From contig NZ_JAUSZI010000002.1 in NCBI RefSeq assembly GCF_030817415.1, forward strand, positions 5,084,001-5,148,000: a stretch of DNA of 64,000 nucleotides. The letters are read 5' to 3'. The notes under the pieces are model-generated. The model worked only from the letters and a program-made list of their open reading frames with translations, was not told where the DNA came from and ran no database searches. This DNA comes from Streptomyces umbrinus. Lineage in GTDB: Bacteria > Actinomycetota > Actinomycetes > Streptomycetales > Streptomycetaceae. Positions 24,673 through 33,656 of the stretch are shown in pieces (position 1 is the first letter of the stretch; every line of letters starts with the position of its first letter). Made by a program: the position numbers and the translations under genes.

Positions 24673-26904
24673 TCAGACGCGCACCAGCTCCCGGTCCTCG
24701 TCGGAGCCGGAGCCCGAGTCCTTCGTCCGGTCGTCGAGGGCCCGCAGGCCCTCGCCCTCGACGTCGACGTTCGGCAGGGCGCGGTCCAGCCACTTCGGCA
24801 GCCACCAGGCCTTCTTGCCGAGCAGTGCGAGGACCGCCGGGACGATCGCCATACGGACGACGAAGGCGTCGAAGAAGACGGCGATCGCGAGGCCGAAGCC
24901 GATCATCTTGATCATGGACTCGCTGGAGCTGATGAAGCCTCCGAAGACGGCCATCATGATGATCGCGGCGGCGACCACGACCCGGGCGCTGTGCCGGAAG
25001 CCGGTCACCACGGCCTGGCTCGGCGTCTCGCCGTGGACGAACGCCTCCCGCATGCGGGTCACGAGGAACACCTCGTAGTCCATCGCGAGACCGAAGACCA
25101 CGCCCACCATGAAGATCGGCATCATCGACATGATCGGGCCGGTCTCCTCGACACCGATCAGGCCGGAGAACCAGCCCCACTGGAAGACCGCGACCACTGC
25201 GCCGAGCGCGGCGAGCACGCTGAGCAGGAAGCCGAGGGCCGCCTTCAGCGGGACCAGGATGGAGCGGAAGACCACGATCAGGAGCAGGAAGGCGAGACCG
25301 ACCACCAGCGCCAGGTACGGGACCAGCGCGTCGTTCAGCTTCTGCGAGAAGTCGATGTTCATCGCGGTGGTGCCGGTGACCAGCACCTCCGCGTCCGTGT
25401 CGGCCTTGAAGTCGGAACCCTTGTCACGGATGGCATGCACCAGGTCCTCGGTCTGTGTCGAGGACGGCTTGGAGTTCGGGATCACGGTGATCGTCGCGGT
25501 GTCGCCGGCCTTGTTGGGCGCCGGCGGGGTGACCGTCACGACGTCCTTGAGGCCCTTGATCCCGTCGGCCACGTCACCGAAGGCGGCCGTCGGGTCGTCG
25601 CTGTCCTTGGCGTCGACCACGATCATCAGCGGGCCGTTGAAGCCGGGGCCGAAGCCCTCCGACAGCGTGTCGTACGCGCGGCGCTGGGTCGTGGACGTCG
25701 GCTGCGAGCCGTCGTCGGGCAGGCCCAGTTCCAGCTGGGTGGCGGGCAGGGCGATCGCGCCCAGACCGACCACGCCGAGCACCAGCACGGCGACCGGACG
25801 GCGGATGACGAAGCTCGCCCAGCGGGTGCCCATGTTGGGCTTGGCCTGCTTCTCGGACGTGGCGGCGTCGGACGCCTTGCGCCTCTTCTCGCCGGCGGGC
25901 CGGATCTTCCTGCCCGCGTATCCGAGCATCGCCGGGATCATGGTCAGCGCGATGAGGACGGCGATGACGACCGTGCCCGCCGCCGCGAGGCCCATCTTGG
26001 TGAGCATCGGGACGTTGACGACGGCGAGGCCCGCGAGGGCGATCACGACCGTGAGACCCGCGAAGACCACCGCCGAGCCGGCGGTGCCGGTGGCGCGGCC
26101 CACCGCCTCCTCGCGGTCGCGGCCCTCAGCCAGTTCGTTCCGGTAGCGGGAGACGATGAAGAGCGCGTAGTCGATGCCGACCGCGAGGCCGATCATCAGG
26201 GCGAGCGTGGAGGTGGTGTCGCCGAGGTCGAGCGCCTTGGCGAGGGCGGTGATGGTGGAGACGCCGATGCCCACGCCGATGATCGCCGTCAGCAGCGGCA
26301 GTCCGGCCGCGACCAGCGAGCCGAGGGTGATGACGAGGACGACCGCGGCGATGGCGATGCCGACGATCTCGCCGACCGCTCCCGGTTCGGCGCCGGCCTC
26401 CAGCGCGTCGCCTCCGACGTCGACGGTCAGCCCGGCCGACCGGGCGTCGTCACCAGCGGCTTCCAGGGACTCCCTGGTCGAGTCCGCCAGCTCCATGCCG
26501 GGGACCTTGTACTTCACCGAGGTGTAGGCGACCGTTCCGTCCTTGCTCACCGCGTTCGTCGTGAACGGGTCCGTGACGGAGACGACTTCGGTGCCGCCGC
26601 CCAGCTCCTTGACGGTCTTCGCGACGGTCGCCTTGTTGTCGGCGTCCGTCATCTTCTGGCCGTCGGGCGCCTTGAAGACGATGCGTCCGGTGGCTCCGTC
26701 GGCGCTGGCGCCGGGGAACCGCTGTTCCAGCAGGTCGAAGGCCTTCTGCGCCTCGGTGCCGGGGATCGAGAAGGAGGTGGTTCCGGCGGCGGGTGCGCTC
26801 GCCGCTCCGACGCCCGCGAGCGTCAGCAGCGCCACCCATATCAGTGCGACGAAATGCCGTCGCCGGAAGGCGAGTCGGCCGAGGTTGTAGAGGAACGTGG
26901 CCAC
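24673..26904 (-). CDS. MMPL/RND-type membrane transporter
   Basis: The 743-residue protein belongs to the MMPL family of proton-driven exporters. It has two repeats, each with an external domain and a bundle of helices. The proton-relay Asp-Tyr pairs are in LAVGIDYALFIVSRYRNE and FGLAMDYEVFLVTRMREAF. The first helix is at residues 15-35. The C-terminal tail is acidic (DDRTKDSGSGSDEDRE). It lies 143 bp downstream of a tetR gene in the same direction and is probably its regulated target. The substrate is unknown; lipids and drugs are known for the family. Confidence 0.92.
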   Translation of the reverse strand: MATFLYNLGRLAFRRRHFVALIWVALLTLAGVGAASAPAAGTTSFSIPGTEAQKAFDLLEQRFPGASADGATGRIVFKAPDGQKMTDADNKATVAKTVKELGGGTEVVSVTDPFTTNAVSKDGTVAYTSVKYKVPGMELADSTRESLEAAGDDARSAGLTVDVGGDALEAGAEPGAVGEIVGIAIAAVVLVITLGSLVAAGLPLLTAIIGVGIGVSTITALAKALDLGDTTSTLALMIGLAVGIDYALFIVSRYRNELAEGRDREEAVGRATGTAGSAVVFAGLTVVIALAGLAVVNVPMLTKMGLAAAGTVVIAVLIALTMIPAMLGYAGRKIRPAGEKRRKASDAATSEKQAKPNMGTRWASFVIRRPVAVLVLGVVGLGAIALPATQLELGLPDDGSQPTSTTQRRAYDTLSEGFGPGFNGPLMIVVDAKDSDDPTAAFGDVADGIKGLKDVVTVTPPAPNKAGDTATITVIPNSKPSSTQTEDLVHAIRDKGSDFKADTDAEVLVTGTTAMNIDFSQKLNDALVPYLALVVGLAFLLLIVVFRSILVPLKAALGFLLSVLAALGAVVAVFQWGWFSGLIGVEETGPIMSMMPIFMVGVVFGLAMDYEVFLVTRMREAFVHGETPSQAVVTGFRHSARVVVAAAIIMMAVFGGFISSSESMIKMIGFGLAIAVFFDAFVVRMAIVPAVLALLGKKAWWLPKWLDRALPNVDVEGEGLRALDDRTKDSGSGSDEDRELVRV

Positions 26905-27047
26905 GAGGGCGTACTCCCGGTCAGGTCGGTGATGGCAGGGCGTGAGTCATCGGCCCGACGACGTGAGCGGTCGCGTCAGGTGCAACTGGGGTCGTGCGTA
27001 AGGGGATTGAGCCTCGGGGCAGGAGGCTCGGGGAATCGAGGGACGGA

Positions 27048-27638
27048 TCAGGCGCTGAGGGCGGGGATCACCACAGCGTCGATGTACGAGGCGACGAAGG
27101 CCTGGGTCGGTGGCGCCTCGTCGATCAGCGTCCGCGCCACGAAGGCGCCGATGATCATGTGCAGCACGTAGTCGATCGCCGGGTTGTCCGGACGGACCTC
27201 GCCGCGGTCGACGGCACGCTGCACCACCCGACGCATCTCCGCCAGCTCCGGCTCGATCAGCCATTCGCGGAGGGCGGCCAGCAGCTCGGGGTTCGTGTGA
27301 GCCGCGGTGCCGAGGACTCGCATCAGCGCGGAGTCCTGTTCCATCTGGCAGTCGTCCTGGCGGTGTGTGAGCGCCCGGAAGTCGCCTCGCAGGGTTCCGG
27401 TGTCGACCGCCGCGAGATCGACCGGCTTGTGATGCCGGATCGCCCTCGCGACCAGTTCGGCCTTGCCGCCCCACTGGCGGTAGAGCGTGGCCTTGCTGGA
27501 CCGGGTGCGGGTGGCGACGGCGTCCATGGTCAGGGAGTCGTAACCGACCTCACGGAGCAGGTCGAGCACGGCCTCGTACAGCTCGGCCTCGCGCTCGGGC
27601 GTGATCCGGCTGCGACGCGTCGTTGCTGTCTCAGCCAT
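27048..27638 (-). CDS. TetR-family repressor
   Basis: The 196-residue protein has a TetR helix-turn-helix (AVLDLLREVGYDSLTMDAVA, then RTRSSKATLYRQWGGKAELV) and a C-terminal ligand domain with the TetR_C pattern (RRVVQRAVDRGEVRPDNPAIDY). The ATG at 27638 was preferred; 27650 is also possible and has a better ribosome site. Two near-identical palindromes lie immediately upstream. It probably represses itself and the MMPL gene, and maybe the divergent tricorn gene. Confidence 0.9.
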   Translation of the reverse strand: MAETATTRRSRITPEREAELYEAVLDLLREVGYDSLTMDAVATRTRSSKATLYRQWGGKAELVARAIRHHKPVDLAAVDTGTLRGDFRALTHRQDDCQMEQDSALMRVLGTAAHTNPELLAALREWLIEPELAEMRRVVQRAVDRGEVRPDNPAIDYVLHMIIGAFVARTLIDEAPPTQAFVASYIDAVVIPALSA

Positions 27639-27660
27639 GCCACTCACCATTCCCGCTCGA

Positions 27661-27675
27661 ACGAAACTGTCTCGT
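27661..27675. promoter_or_regulatory. TetR operator-like palindrome 1
   Basis: ACGAAAC-T-GTCTCGT: 7-bp arms with one mismatch. It lies 22 bp upstream of the tetR start and matches the second site at 27708. Confidence 0.6.
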
Positions 27676-27707
27676 ACTCCTATGAAGGTACCCCATCCCC
27701 AAGCGAA

Positions 27708-27722
27708 ACGAAACCGTTTCGT
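27708..27722. promoter_or_regulatory. TetR operator-like palindrome 2
   Basis: ACGAAAC-C-GTTTCGT is a perfect 7-bp inverted repeat about one base. It is 47 bp from site 1, between tetR and the tricorn gene. Two sites of the same consensus in a tetR promoter region are typical of autoregulation. Confidence 0.65.
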
Positions 27723-27851
27723 ACGTGTGCTGCGTCACGGCTTCTCACCGGCTCCTCACCGACCTCTCACCGGCGCCCCACCCGGCCGCGGCACGCCCGT
27801 TCCGCCGGACCACGAGTTGCCGGGCCCCGCCCACCGGAAAAGCATGGGTGA

Positions 27852-30800
27852 GTGAGCGACGAGTTGGAGAACGCGACCGGAGACGGGCCCCCAGCAGGAG
27901 GGGCCGTGGACCACGGGGCGACCGGGGACGGCCGGGGCTCCGCCGCCTACCTGCGCTTCCCGCACCTCAGCGGCGACCGCCTGTGCTTCGCGGCCGAGGA
28001 CGACCTCTGGGTGGCCCCCCTCGACACCCCCGGCCGCGCCTGGCGGCTGACCGTCGACCGTACGAAGGTGAGCCACCCGCGCTTCTCGCCCGACGGCCGG
28101 CACCTCGCGTACACGACCTGGCGCAACCTCGTGCCGGAGATCCATCTGGCGCCGGTGGACGGCGGTCCGGCCCGGCGGCTCACCTACTGGGGGAACGCCG
28201 ACACCCAGGTCTGCGGCTGGTCGCCCGACGGCGACATCCTCGCCGTCGCCTCGCACGGCGAGCCCTTCTCATACTTCACCTGGGCCTACAGCGTGCCGGT
28301 CGACGGCTGCCCCGGCGGCAAGCTCCCGTGGGGCCCGGTCTCGCACATCGCGGTCGAGGACTTCGCGGGCGAGCGCCTGACCCTGCTGCTCACCGGCACG
28401 CCCCCGCACGAGCCCGCCGCCTGGAAGCGCTACCGCGGCGGCGCCACCGGCCGGCTCTGGCTGCACGGGCGGCGCATCCTCGCCGACCTCGACGGACACC
28501 TGGACTCGCCGATGTTCGTCGGCGGCCGCATCGCCTTCCTCTCCGACCACGAGGGCATCGGCAACCTCTACTCCTGTCTGCACGACGGCTCCGACCTGCG
28601 CCGCCACACCGACCACGACACCTTCTACGCCCGGCACGCCTCCAGCGACGGCACCCGGGTCGTCTACCAGTGCGCGGGCGACCTGTGGATCGTCGACGAC
28701 CTGTCCCCCGAATCGCTCCCGCGCCGCCTCGACGTACGCCTCGGCGGCCCGCGCGCCGGACGCCGTACGTACCAGGTGCCGGCCGCGCAGCACGTCGACG
28801 GGATCTCCGTGGACGAGACGGGCCGGGCCTGCGCCGTCGTCGTACGCGGCAGCCTGTACTGGCTCACGCACCGCGACGGCCCGGCGCGCACGATCGCGGA
28901 CACCCCGGGCGTCCGCGTCCGGCTCCCCGAGATGCTCGGCTCGGGCGGGCAGGTCGCCTACGTGACGGACGCGGAGGGCGAGGACGCCGTCGAGATCGCC
29001 TATCTGCCGCGCGCCAGCGGCGAACGCGAGCCGCGCCGGCTGGCCTCCGGCGAACTGGGCCGCGTCCTGGAACTCGTCTCGGACCCGAAGGGCGAGCGGC
29101 TGGCGATCGCGTCGAACGACGGGCGGCTGCTGCTGCTCGACGCGACGGAGGAGTCAGGGTCCGGGAGCACGTCCCGAACGGGGTCGGGGTCGGAATCAAA
29201 GTCGGGGTCGGGGTCGGGCGAGGTCACCGAGCTCATCCGGTCCATCAACGGGCCCGTGCGCGATCTGGCCTTCTCCCCGGACGGGGCCTGGCTGACCTGG
29301 TCGCACCCGGGCATCGGCCGCACCCTGCGCCAGATCAAGATGGCCAGGATCGAGGGGCCGGGCGCGCGCACGATCGTCGACGTCACCAACGGCCGCTTCG
29401 AGGACGAGAACCCGGTCTTCACCCGCGACGGCCGCTTCCTCGCCTTCCTCTCCTGGCGCGGCTTCGACCCGGTGTACGACGTCCACACCGGCGACCTCTC
29501 CTTCCCGCTGGGCTGCCGCCCGTACCTCGTCCCCCTGTCCTCGGCGACCCCGTCCCCCTTCGCGCTGAACCCCGAGGGGCGCCCGGCGGCCGGCGGTCTG
29601 GACCCGGTCGAGGACGACACCGGCGACGGCGCCACGGTGACCGTGGAGATCGAGGGCCTGGAGAGCCGGGTGACGCCCTTCCCGGTCACGGCGTCCAAGT
29701 ACTCGGCGCTGTACCCGGTCGCGGGCGGCGGTCTGGTCTGGCTGCGCTGGCCGATCTCGGGCGCGCTGGGCGAGACGTTCGCGAACCCGGACGACACGAG
29801 CGGCCGTCCGACCCTGGAGTACTTCAACATCACCAAGGCGAAGAAGTCCGAACTCGTCGAGCACCTCGACTGGTTCGCGCTGAGCGGCGACGGCAGCCGG
29901 CTGGTCGTGGTCGACGAGGGCGACCTGCGCGCGGTCCCCTCCACGGAGTCCGGCGACGGCGACACGACCGTCTGGATCGACCTCCGCCGTATCCTCCACG
30001 AGGTGGACCCGGCCGCGGAGTGGCGCCAGGCGTACGCCGAGGCGGGCCGTCTCATCCGCGCCTACTTCTGGGCCCCCGACATGTGCGGCATCGACTGGGA
30101 CGGGATCCTGGAGCAGTACCGCCCGCTCGTCGAACGGGTCGCCTCCCCCGACGAGTTCGCCGACCTGCTCCGCGAGGTGCTCGGCGAACTGGGCACCTCG
30201 CACGCGTACGTCACCGCCGCCCGCCGCAACGAGGGCCCGCCCCACTACCAGCGGGCGCAGGGCCTCCTCGGCGCCAACCTCGTACGGCGCGACGAGGGTT
30301 GGCTCGTCCAGCGCATCCTGCCCGGCGACTCCTCCGACTCCAAGGCCCGTTCACCGCTGGCCGGTACGGGCATCCGCGAGGGCGCGGTCCTCACCCACGT
30401 GGACGGCCGCCCGGTGAACCCCGTCCCGGGCCCCTTCCCCCTCCTCGCGGGCGCGGGCGGCACGACGGTCGAGCTGACGTTCACCCCGGCGGAGGGCGAG
30501 GGCCGCTCACGCCGGGTCGCGGTGGTCCCCCTGGTCGACGAACGCCCCCTGCGCTACCAGGACTGGGTGGCCAAACGCCGTGAGGTGGTACGGGAGTTGA
30601 GCGGCGGCCGCTGCGGCTATCTGCACATCCCGGACATGGGCGGCTCGGGCTGGGCCCAGTTCAACCGCGACCTGCGCATGGAGGTGTCGCGGCCCGCCCT
30701 CATCGTCGACGTACGCGGCAACGCCGGCGGCCACATCAGCGAGCTGGTCGTGGAGAAACTCACCCGCACGATCCTGGGCTGGGACCTGACCCGCAACGCC

Positions 30801-31241
30801 CAGCCGGTGTCGTACGCGTCCAACGCCCCGCGGGGCCCGGTGGTGGCCCTGGCCGACGAAATGACCTCGTCGGACGGCGACATGATCACGGCGGCGTTCA
30901 AGTTGCTGAAACTGGGCCCGGTGGTGGGCCAGCGCACCTGGGGCGGCGTCGTCGGCATGACCGGCCGCCACCGCCTCGGCGACGGCACCGTCATCACGGT
31001 CCCCATGAACGCCGCCTGGTTCGACGCGTACGGCTGGTCCATCGAGAACCAGGGCGTCACCCCCGACCTCGAAATCCTCCGCACCCCCCTCGACTGGGCA
31101 GAAGGCCGCCACGCCCAACTGGACGACGCAGTCCAACTGGCCCTGGACCTCCTGTCCCTCCACCCGGCAGCAACCCCACCGACCTACGAGAACACGCCGA
31201 CGAGAACGCGCCCGAAGCTGCCGCCGAGGACACCTTCATAG
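27852..31241 (+). CDS. Tricorn protease homologue (S41 family)
   Basis: A 1129-residue cytosolic protease that degrades peptides, acting downstream of larger proteases. Two beta-propeller regions occupy roughly residues 30-690, with WD/tricorn blades such as FSPDGRHLAYTTW, GWSPDGDILAVAS and FSPDGAWLTWS. They are interrupted by a Gly/Ser-rich linker at about 433-457. C1 and PDZ regions follow, then the catalytic core. Candidate catalytic residues are Ser783-His784 (GTSHAYV), Ser1006/Ser1007 (MTSSDGDM) and Glu1065 (IENQGVTPD). The GTG at 27852 overlaps an ATGGGTGAGTGA run; length fits the family. No signal peptide is seen. Confidence 0.93.
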   Translation: MSDELENATGDGPPAGGAVDHGATGDGRGSAAYLRFPHLSGDRLCFAAEDDLWVAPLDTPGRAWRLTVDRTKVSHPRFSPDGRHLAYTTWRNLVPEIHLAPVDGGPARRLTYWGNADTQVCGWSPDGDILAVASHGEPFSYFTWAYSVPVDGCPGGKLPWGPVSHIAVEDFAGERLTLLLTGTPPHEPAAWKRYRGGATGRLWLHGRRILADLDGHLDSPMFVGGRIAFLSDHEGIGNLYSCLHDGSDLRRHTDHDTFYARHASSDGTRVVYQCAGDLWIVDDLSPESLPRRLDVRLGGPRAGRRTYQVPAAQHVDGISVDETGRACAVVVRGSLYWLTHRDGPARTIADTPGVRVRLPEMLGSGGQVAYVTDAEGEDAVEIAYLPRASGEREPRRLASGELGRVLELVSDPKGERLAIASNDGRLLLLDATEESGSGSTSRTGSGSESKSGSGSGEVTELIRSINGPVRDLAFSPDGAWLTWSHPGIGRTLRQIKMARIEGPGARTIVDVTNGRFEDENPVFTRDGRFLAFLSWRGFDPVYDVHTGDLSFPLGCRPYLVPLSSATPSPFALNPEGRPAAGGLDPVEDDTGDGATVTVEIEGLESRVTPFPVTASKYSALYPVAGGGLVWLRWPISGALGETFANPDDTSGRPTLEYFNITKAKKSELVEHLDWFALSGDGSRLVVVDEGDLRAVPSTESGDGDTTVWIDLRRILHEVDPAAEWRQAYAEAGRLIRAYFWAPDMCGIDWDGILEQYRPLVERVASPDEFADLLREVLGELGTSHAYVTAARRNEGPPHYQRAQGLLGANLVRRDEGWLVQRILPGDSSDSKARSPLAGTGIREGAVLTHVDGRPVNPVPGPFPLLAGAGGTTVELTFTPAEGEGRSRRVAVVPLVDERPLRYQDWVAKRREVVRELSGGRCGYLHIPDMGGSGWAQFNRDLRMEVSRPALIVDVRGNAGGHISELVVEKLTRTILGWDLTRNAQPVSYASNAPRGPVVALADEMTSSDGDMITAAFKLLKLGPVVGQRTWGGVVGMTGRHRLGDGTVITVPMNAAWFDAYGWSIENQGVTPDLEILRTPLDWAEGRHAQLDDAVQLALDLLSLHPAATPPTYENTPTRTRPKLPPRTPS

Positions 31242-31260
31242 GGGATGGACTCGTCAGCGG

Positions 31261-31398
31261 GGGGTTCCTTATTGACCGGGGCTGAGCCAAGTTTTTTGCC
31301 GATGCGGGGGTTCCTTCTTCACCGGAGCTCAGCCAAGTCTTTTCAGGGGCACGGGGGTCCTTCTCCACCGGGGCCCACCCAAGTCTTTCAGGGGCGCG
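31261..31398. repeat. Three tandem copies of a 46-bp unit
   Basis: Units start at 31261, 31307 and 31353. Each contains GG(T/G)TCCTT followed by CACCGGGGC-like and CCAAGTCTTT-like blocks. The last unit runs into half of the dispersed palindrome (AGGGGCGCGGGGAACTG at 31390). It follows the tricorn stop codon and is non-coding. Confidence 0.7.
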
Positions 31399-31465
31399 GG
31401 GAACTGTGCGACCAGCCCCAACGCACCCGCACCCGCACCCGACGAACAACCCAGCACACACAAAA

Positions 31466-31501
31466 GCGCGGGGCGCCCTCCCGAAGAAGGGCACCCCACG
31501 C
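31466..31501 (-). terminator. Imperfect hairpin after small coiled-coil gene
   Basis: GCGGGGCGCCCT and AGGGCACCCCACGC can pair with two bulges, directly downstream of the leftward gene ending at 31515. Confidence 0.5.
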
Positions 31502-31514
31502 TCAGCAAGCTCGA

Positions 31515-31766
31515 TCACATGTCGTAGTCCTGATCGAACCGCTCCTGCGCATCACGCGACGCCCGCTGCGCCTCATCCGGCGTCTGCCGCCCCGGCTCCT
31601 GACGCTCCCGCGGAGCCCGCTCACGCGACGCCCGCTCACGCGGGTCACGCGGCTCCTGCGGCTGCCGCCCGCGCTCGCTCGCCTCGTCGCGGCCGGCCTC
31701 GGCACGTCGACGCGCCTGCTCCTCGAGCTCCGCGGCCTTGTCCTGGAACTGGTCCTTCATGCCCAT
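31515..31766 (-). CDS. Small highly charged, coiled-coil-like protein
   Basis: The function is unknown. The 83-residue product starts MGMKDQFQDKAAELEEQARRR and continues as an almost uninterrupted Arg/Glu/Gln/Pro-rich chain with RASRERAPRERQEPG to an end RFDQDYDM. It has no hydrophobic core, so a coiled coil or disordered protein is likely. The ATG at 31766 has GGGAG upstream; a GTG at 31775 would add three residues. Similar small charged proteins are widespread in Streptomyces. Confidence 0.7.
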   Translation of the reverse strand: MGMKDQFQDKAAELEEQARRRAEAGRDEASERGRQPQEPRDPRERASRERAPRERQEPGRQTPDEAQRASRDAQERFDQDYDM

Positions 31767-31851
31767 GAGATTCACTCCCGTAGTGGGTGGGGGATGGGGC
31801 CTCGACCAGATTCACACGGACCGACAAAGCGCGCATTTCGATCAGTAACGG

Positions 31852-32736
31852 TCAGTTACGCAGCGTGCTCCGTGCCTGCTCATCGGCCTCTCCCCCGGCC
31901 CCGACAAGCCCCTTCGGCACCCGCCCCACCCGCGGAGCGAACCGCCGCATCTCCCGCTGCCCCACCGACCCGATGAGCCCCGGCAGATACCCGCGTACAC
32001 CCTGCATCCCCCGCAGCCACCACTGCCCGTACACATGACTGGACCGCCGCTCGATCCCGGCCACGATCCGGTCGACGGCCGGCCCGAGCGGATACGTCTT
32101 GCCGGCGGGCCACGGCAGCCGCTGCCTCAACTCCCGCATGACGTCGTCCTGATCGGCCCCGCGCACCATGTCGGTGTCGGTCCACGACAGATACCCGACC
32201 CCCACGCGTACGCCCTTGTACCCGACCTCGGCCCGCAGGCTGTGCGCGTACGCCTCGACGCCCGACTTGGACGCGCAGTACGCGGTCATCATCGGCGCGG
32301 GCGTGATCGCGGCGAGCGAGGCGATCTGCAGCAGATAGCCGCGGCTCTCCATCAGCACGGGCAGGAACGCCCGCGCGGTCATCGCCGACCCGATGAGGTT
32401 CACCTCGATGACCCGCCGCCACGTCTGCGGGTCGGAGTCGACGAACGGCCCTCCGTTGGCGACCCCGGCGTTGGCGACGACGATGTCGACCTTCCCGAAC
32501 CGCTCCTTCACCTCCGCCGCGACCCGCGCCATCGCCTCGTGGTCGGTGACGTCGGCGTACCAGTGCCCGCTCTCGCCGTGCAGCCGCTCGGCGACCTGCT
32601 TCAGCGCGTCCGGCTCCAGACCGACGAGCGCGACCGTGGCACCGCGGGCGGAGAGCTTGCGGGCGAGGAGTTCCCCGACGCCCCGCGCGGCCCCCGTGAC
32701 GACGGCGACCTGCCCTTCCAGGCTGACTCTGCTCAT
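31852..32736 (-). CDS. Short-chain dehydrogenase/reductase
   Basis: The 294-residue classical SDR binds NAD(P)H through VAVVTGAARGVGELLARKL, has VANAGVANGG and the catalytic Ser/Tyr/Lys in LLQIASLAAITPAPMMTAYCASK. The C-terminal extension after residue 210 (YGQWWLRGMQGVRGYLPGLI) is amphipathic and could touch membrane or lipid substrates. It is the last gene of an FMO-hydrolase-SDR operon, with ATGA overlap with the hydrolase. The ATG at 32736 follows AGGAGGG. Confidence 0.92.
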   Translation of the reverse strand: MSRVSLEGQVAVVTGAARGVGELLARKLSARGATVALVGLEPDALKQVAERLHGESGHWYADVTDHEAMARVAAEVKERFGKVDIVVANAGVANGGPFVDSDPQTWRRVIEVNLIGSAMTARAFLPVLMESRGYLLQIASLAAITPAPMMTAYCASKSGVEAYAHSLRAEVGYKGVRVGVGYLSWTDTDMVRGADQDDVMRELRQRLPWPAGKTYPLGPAVDRIVAGIERRSSHVYGQWWLRGMQGVRGYLPGLIGSVGQREMRRFAPRVGRVPKGLVGAGGEADEQARSTLRN

Positions 32737-33656
32737 GCGCCCTCCTTCTGCTGGATCCGTACGTATGTGGAGACGAGTTCCCGTATCCGGGTGATGACCA
32801 GCGCGGGCGCCTCGACGGGGGTCATGTGCCCGAGCCCGGGCAGTTCGGTGGAACCGACACAGTGCGGCAGCGCGGCGACGAGGGCGCGCGCGTGCACGAC
32901 GGGCGTCATCCGGTCGGCCGTGCCGACGACGACCGCGGCCGGCACGCCCAACTCCCGTACGCGATGGTCGAGATCGAGCGTGTCGAGCACGTGCGACCAT
33001 GCGTACCGCACCTTGCGCGGGCACGCGTGCACGATGCGCGCGCAGGCCTCGACCATGCCGGGCGCCGAACCGGGCCCCATCGTCGCGTACTTGAGGATCC
33101 GCCGGGCGACCGGTGTGACGGGCCCGAGCGGAGCCCGCGACCCGAGAACCTTCCTGGTCAGCCAGATCCGCGACCGCCCGGCCCGCATCGGCACCACCAG
33201 CGACTCGGCGACCAGCCGCGAACTGCCCGTACTGCACAGCAGCACGGCGCCCGCGTGCTCCCGGAACCGGTCCCGCCCGGCCGCGGCCATCAGCGTCATC
33301 CCGCCCATGGGGTGCCCGGCCAGAACGGCCTTCTCCCCGGGCGCGAGCGTGGCGGCGAGCACGGCCTCCAGATCGTCGGCGAGCGCGTCCGCGCTGCACA
33401 CGGGGTTCGCCGGACTGCGCCCGTGCCCCCGCTGGTCGTACGCGATCACGCGGTGGTCGGCGGCCAGGTCCCTGATCTGCGCCGCCCAGAAGGCGGTCGA
33501 ACACGACCACCCGTGCGAGAGCACCACCGCGGGTGCCCCGTCGGGCCCGTGCACCTCGACGTGCAGCCGGGCCCCGTCGGCGGACACGGCGGTCAGCTCG
33601 CGGGCGGCGACGGGCGGGGCGTAGGGACCGTTCACCACATGCGTCAGCCGGCTCAC
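32733..33656 (-). CDS. Alpha/beta-hydrolase fold protein with Ser-to-Pro at the nucleophile
   Basis: The 307-residue protein has the fold's oxyanion strand VVLSHGWSCSTAFW, DQRGHGRSP, the acid VGTADRMTP and the late His in LPGLGHMTPVE. The nucleophile elbow, however, reads VLAGHPMGGMT where GHSMGG is expected: codon CCC instead of TCC. If the base is right the enzyme should be dead or use another mechanism. It is coupled on both sides (GTGA with the FMO, ATGA with the SDR), so expression is kept. The arrangement FMO-lipase-SDR resembles the mycobacterial mymA operon. Confidence 0.88.
   Translation of the reverse strand: MSRLTHVVNGPYAPPVAARELTAVSADGARLHVEVHGPDGAPAVVLSHGWSCSTAFWAAQIRDLAADHRVIAYDQRGHGRSPANPVCSADALADDLEAVLAATLAPGEKAVLAGHPMGGMTLMAAAGRDRFREHAGAVLLCSTGSSRLVAESLVVPMRAGRSRIWLTRKVLGSRAPLGPVTPVARRILKYATMGPGSAPGMVEACARIVHACPRKVRYAWSHVLDTLDLDHRVRELGVPAAVVVGTADRMTPVVHARALVAALPHCVGSTELPGLGHMTPVEAPALVITRIRELVSTYVRIQQKEGA

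Noticed and set aside
24991..27171. A 726-codon plus-strand frame opposite the MMPL and tetR genes
   Set aside because: His/Asp/Gly-rich shadow sequence without a fold; MMPL motifs on the other strand are unequivocal.
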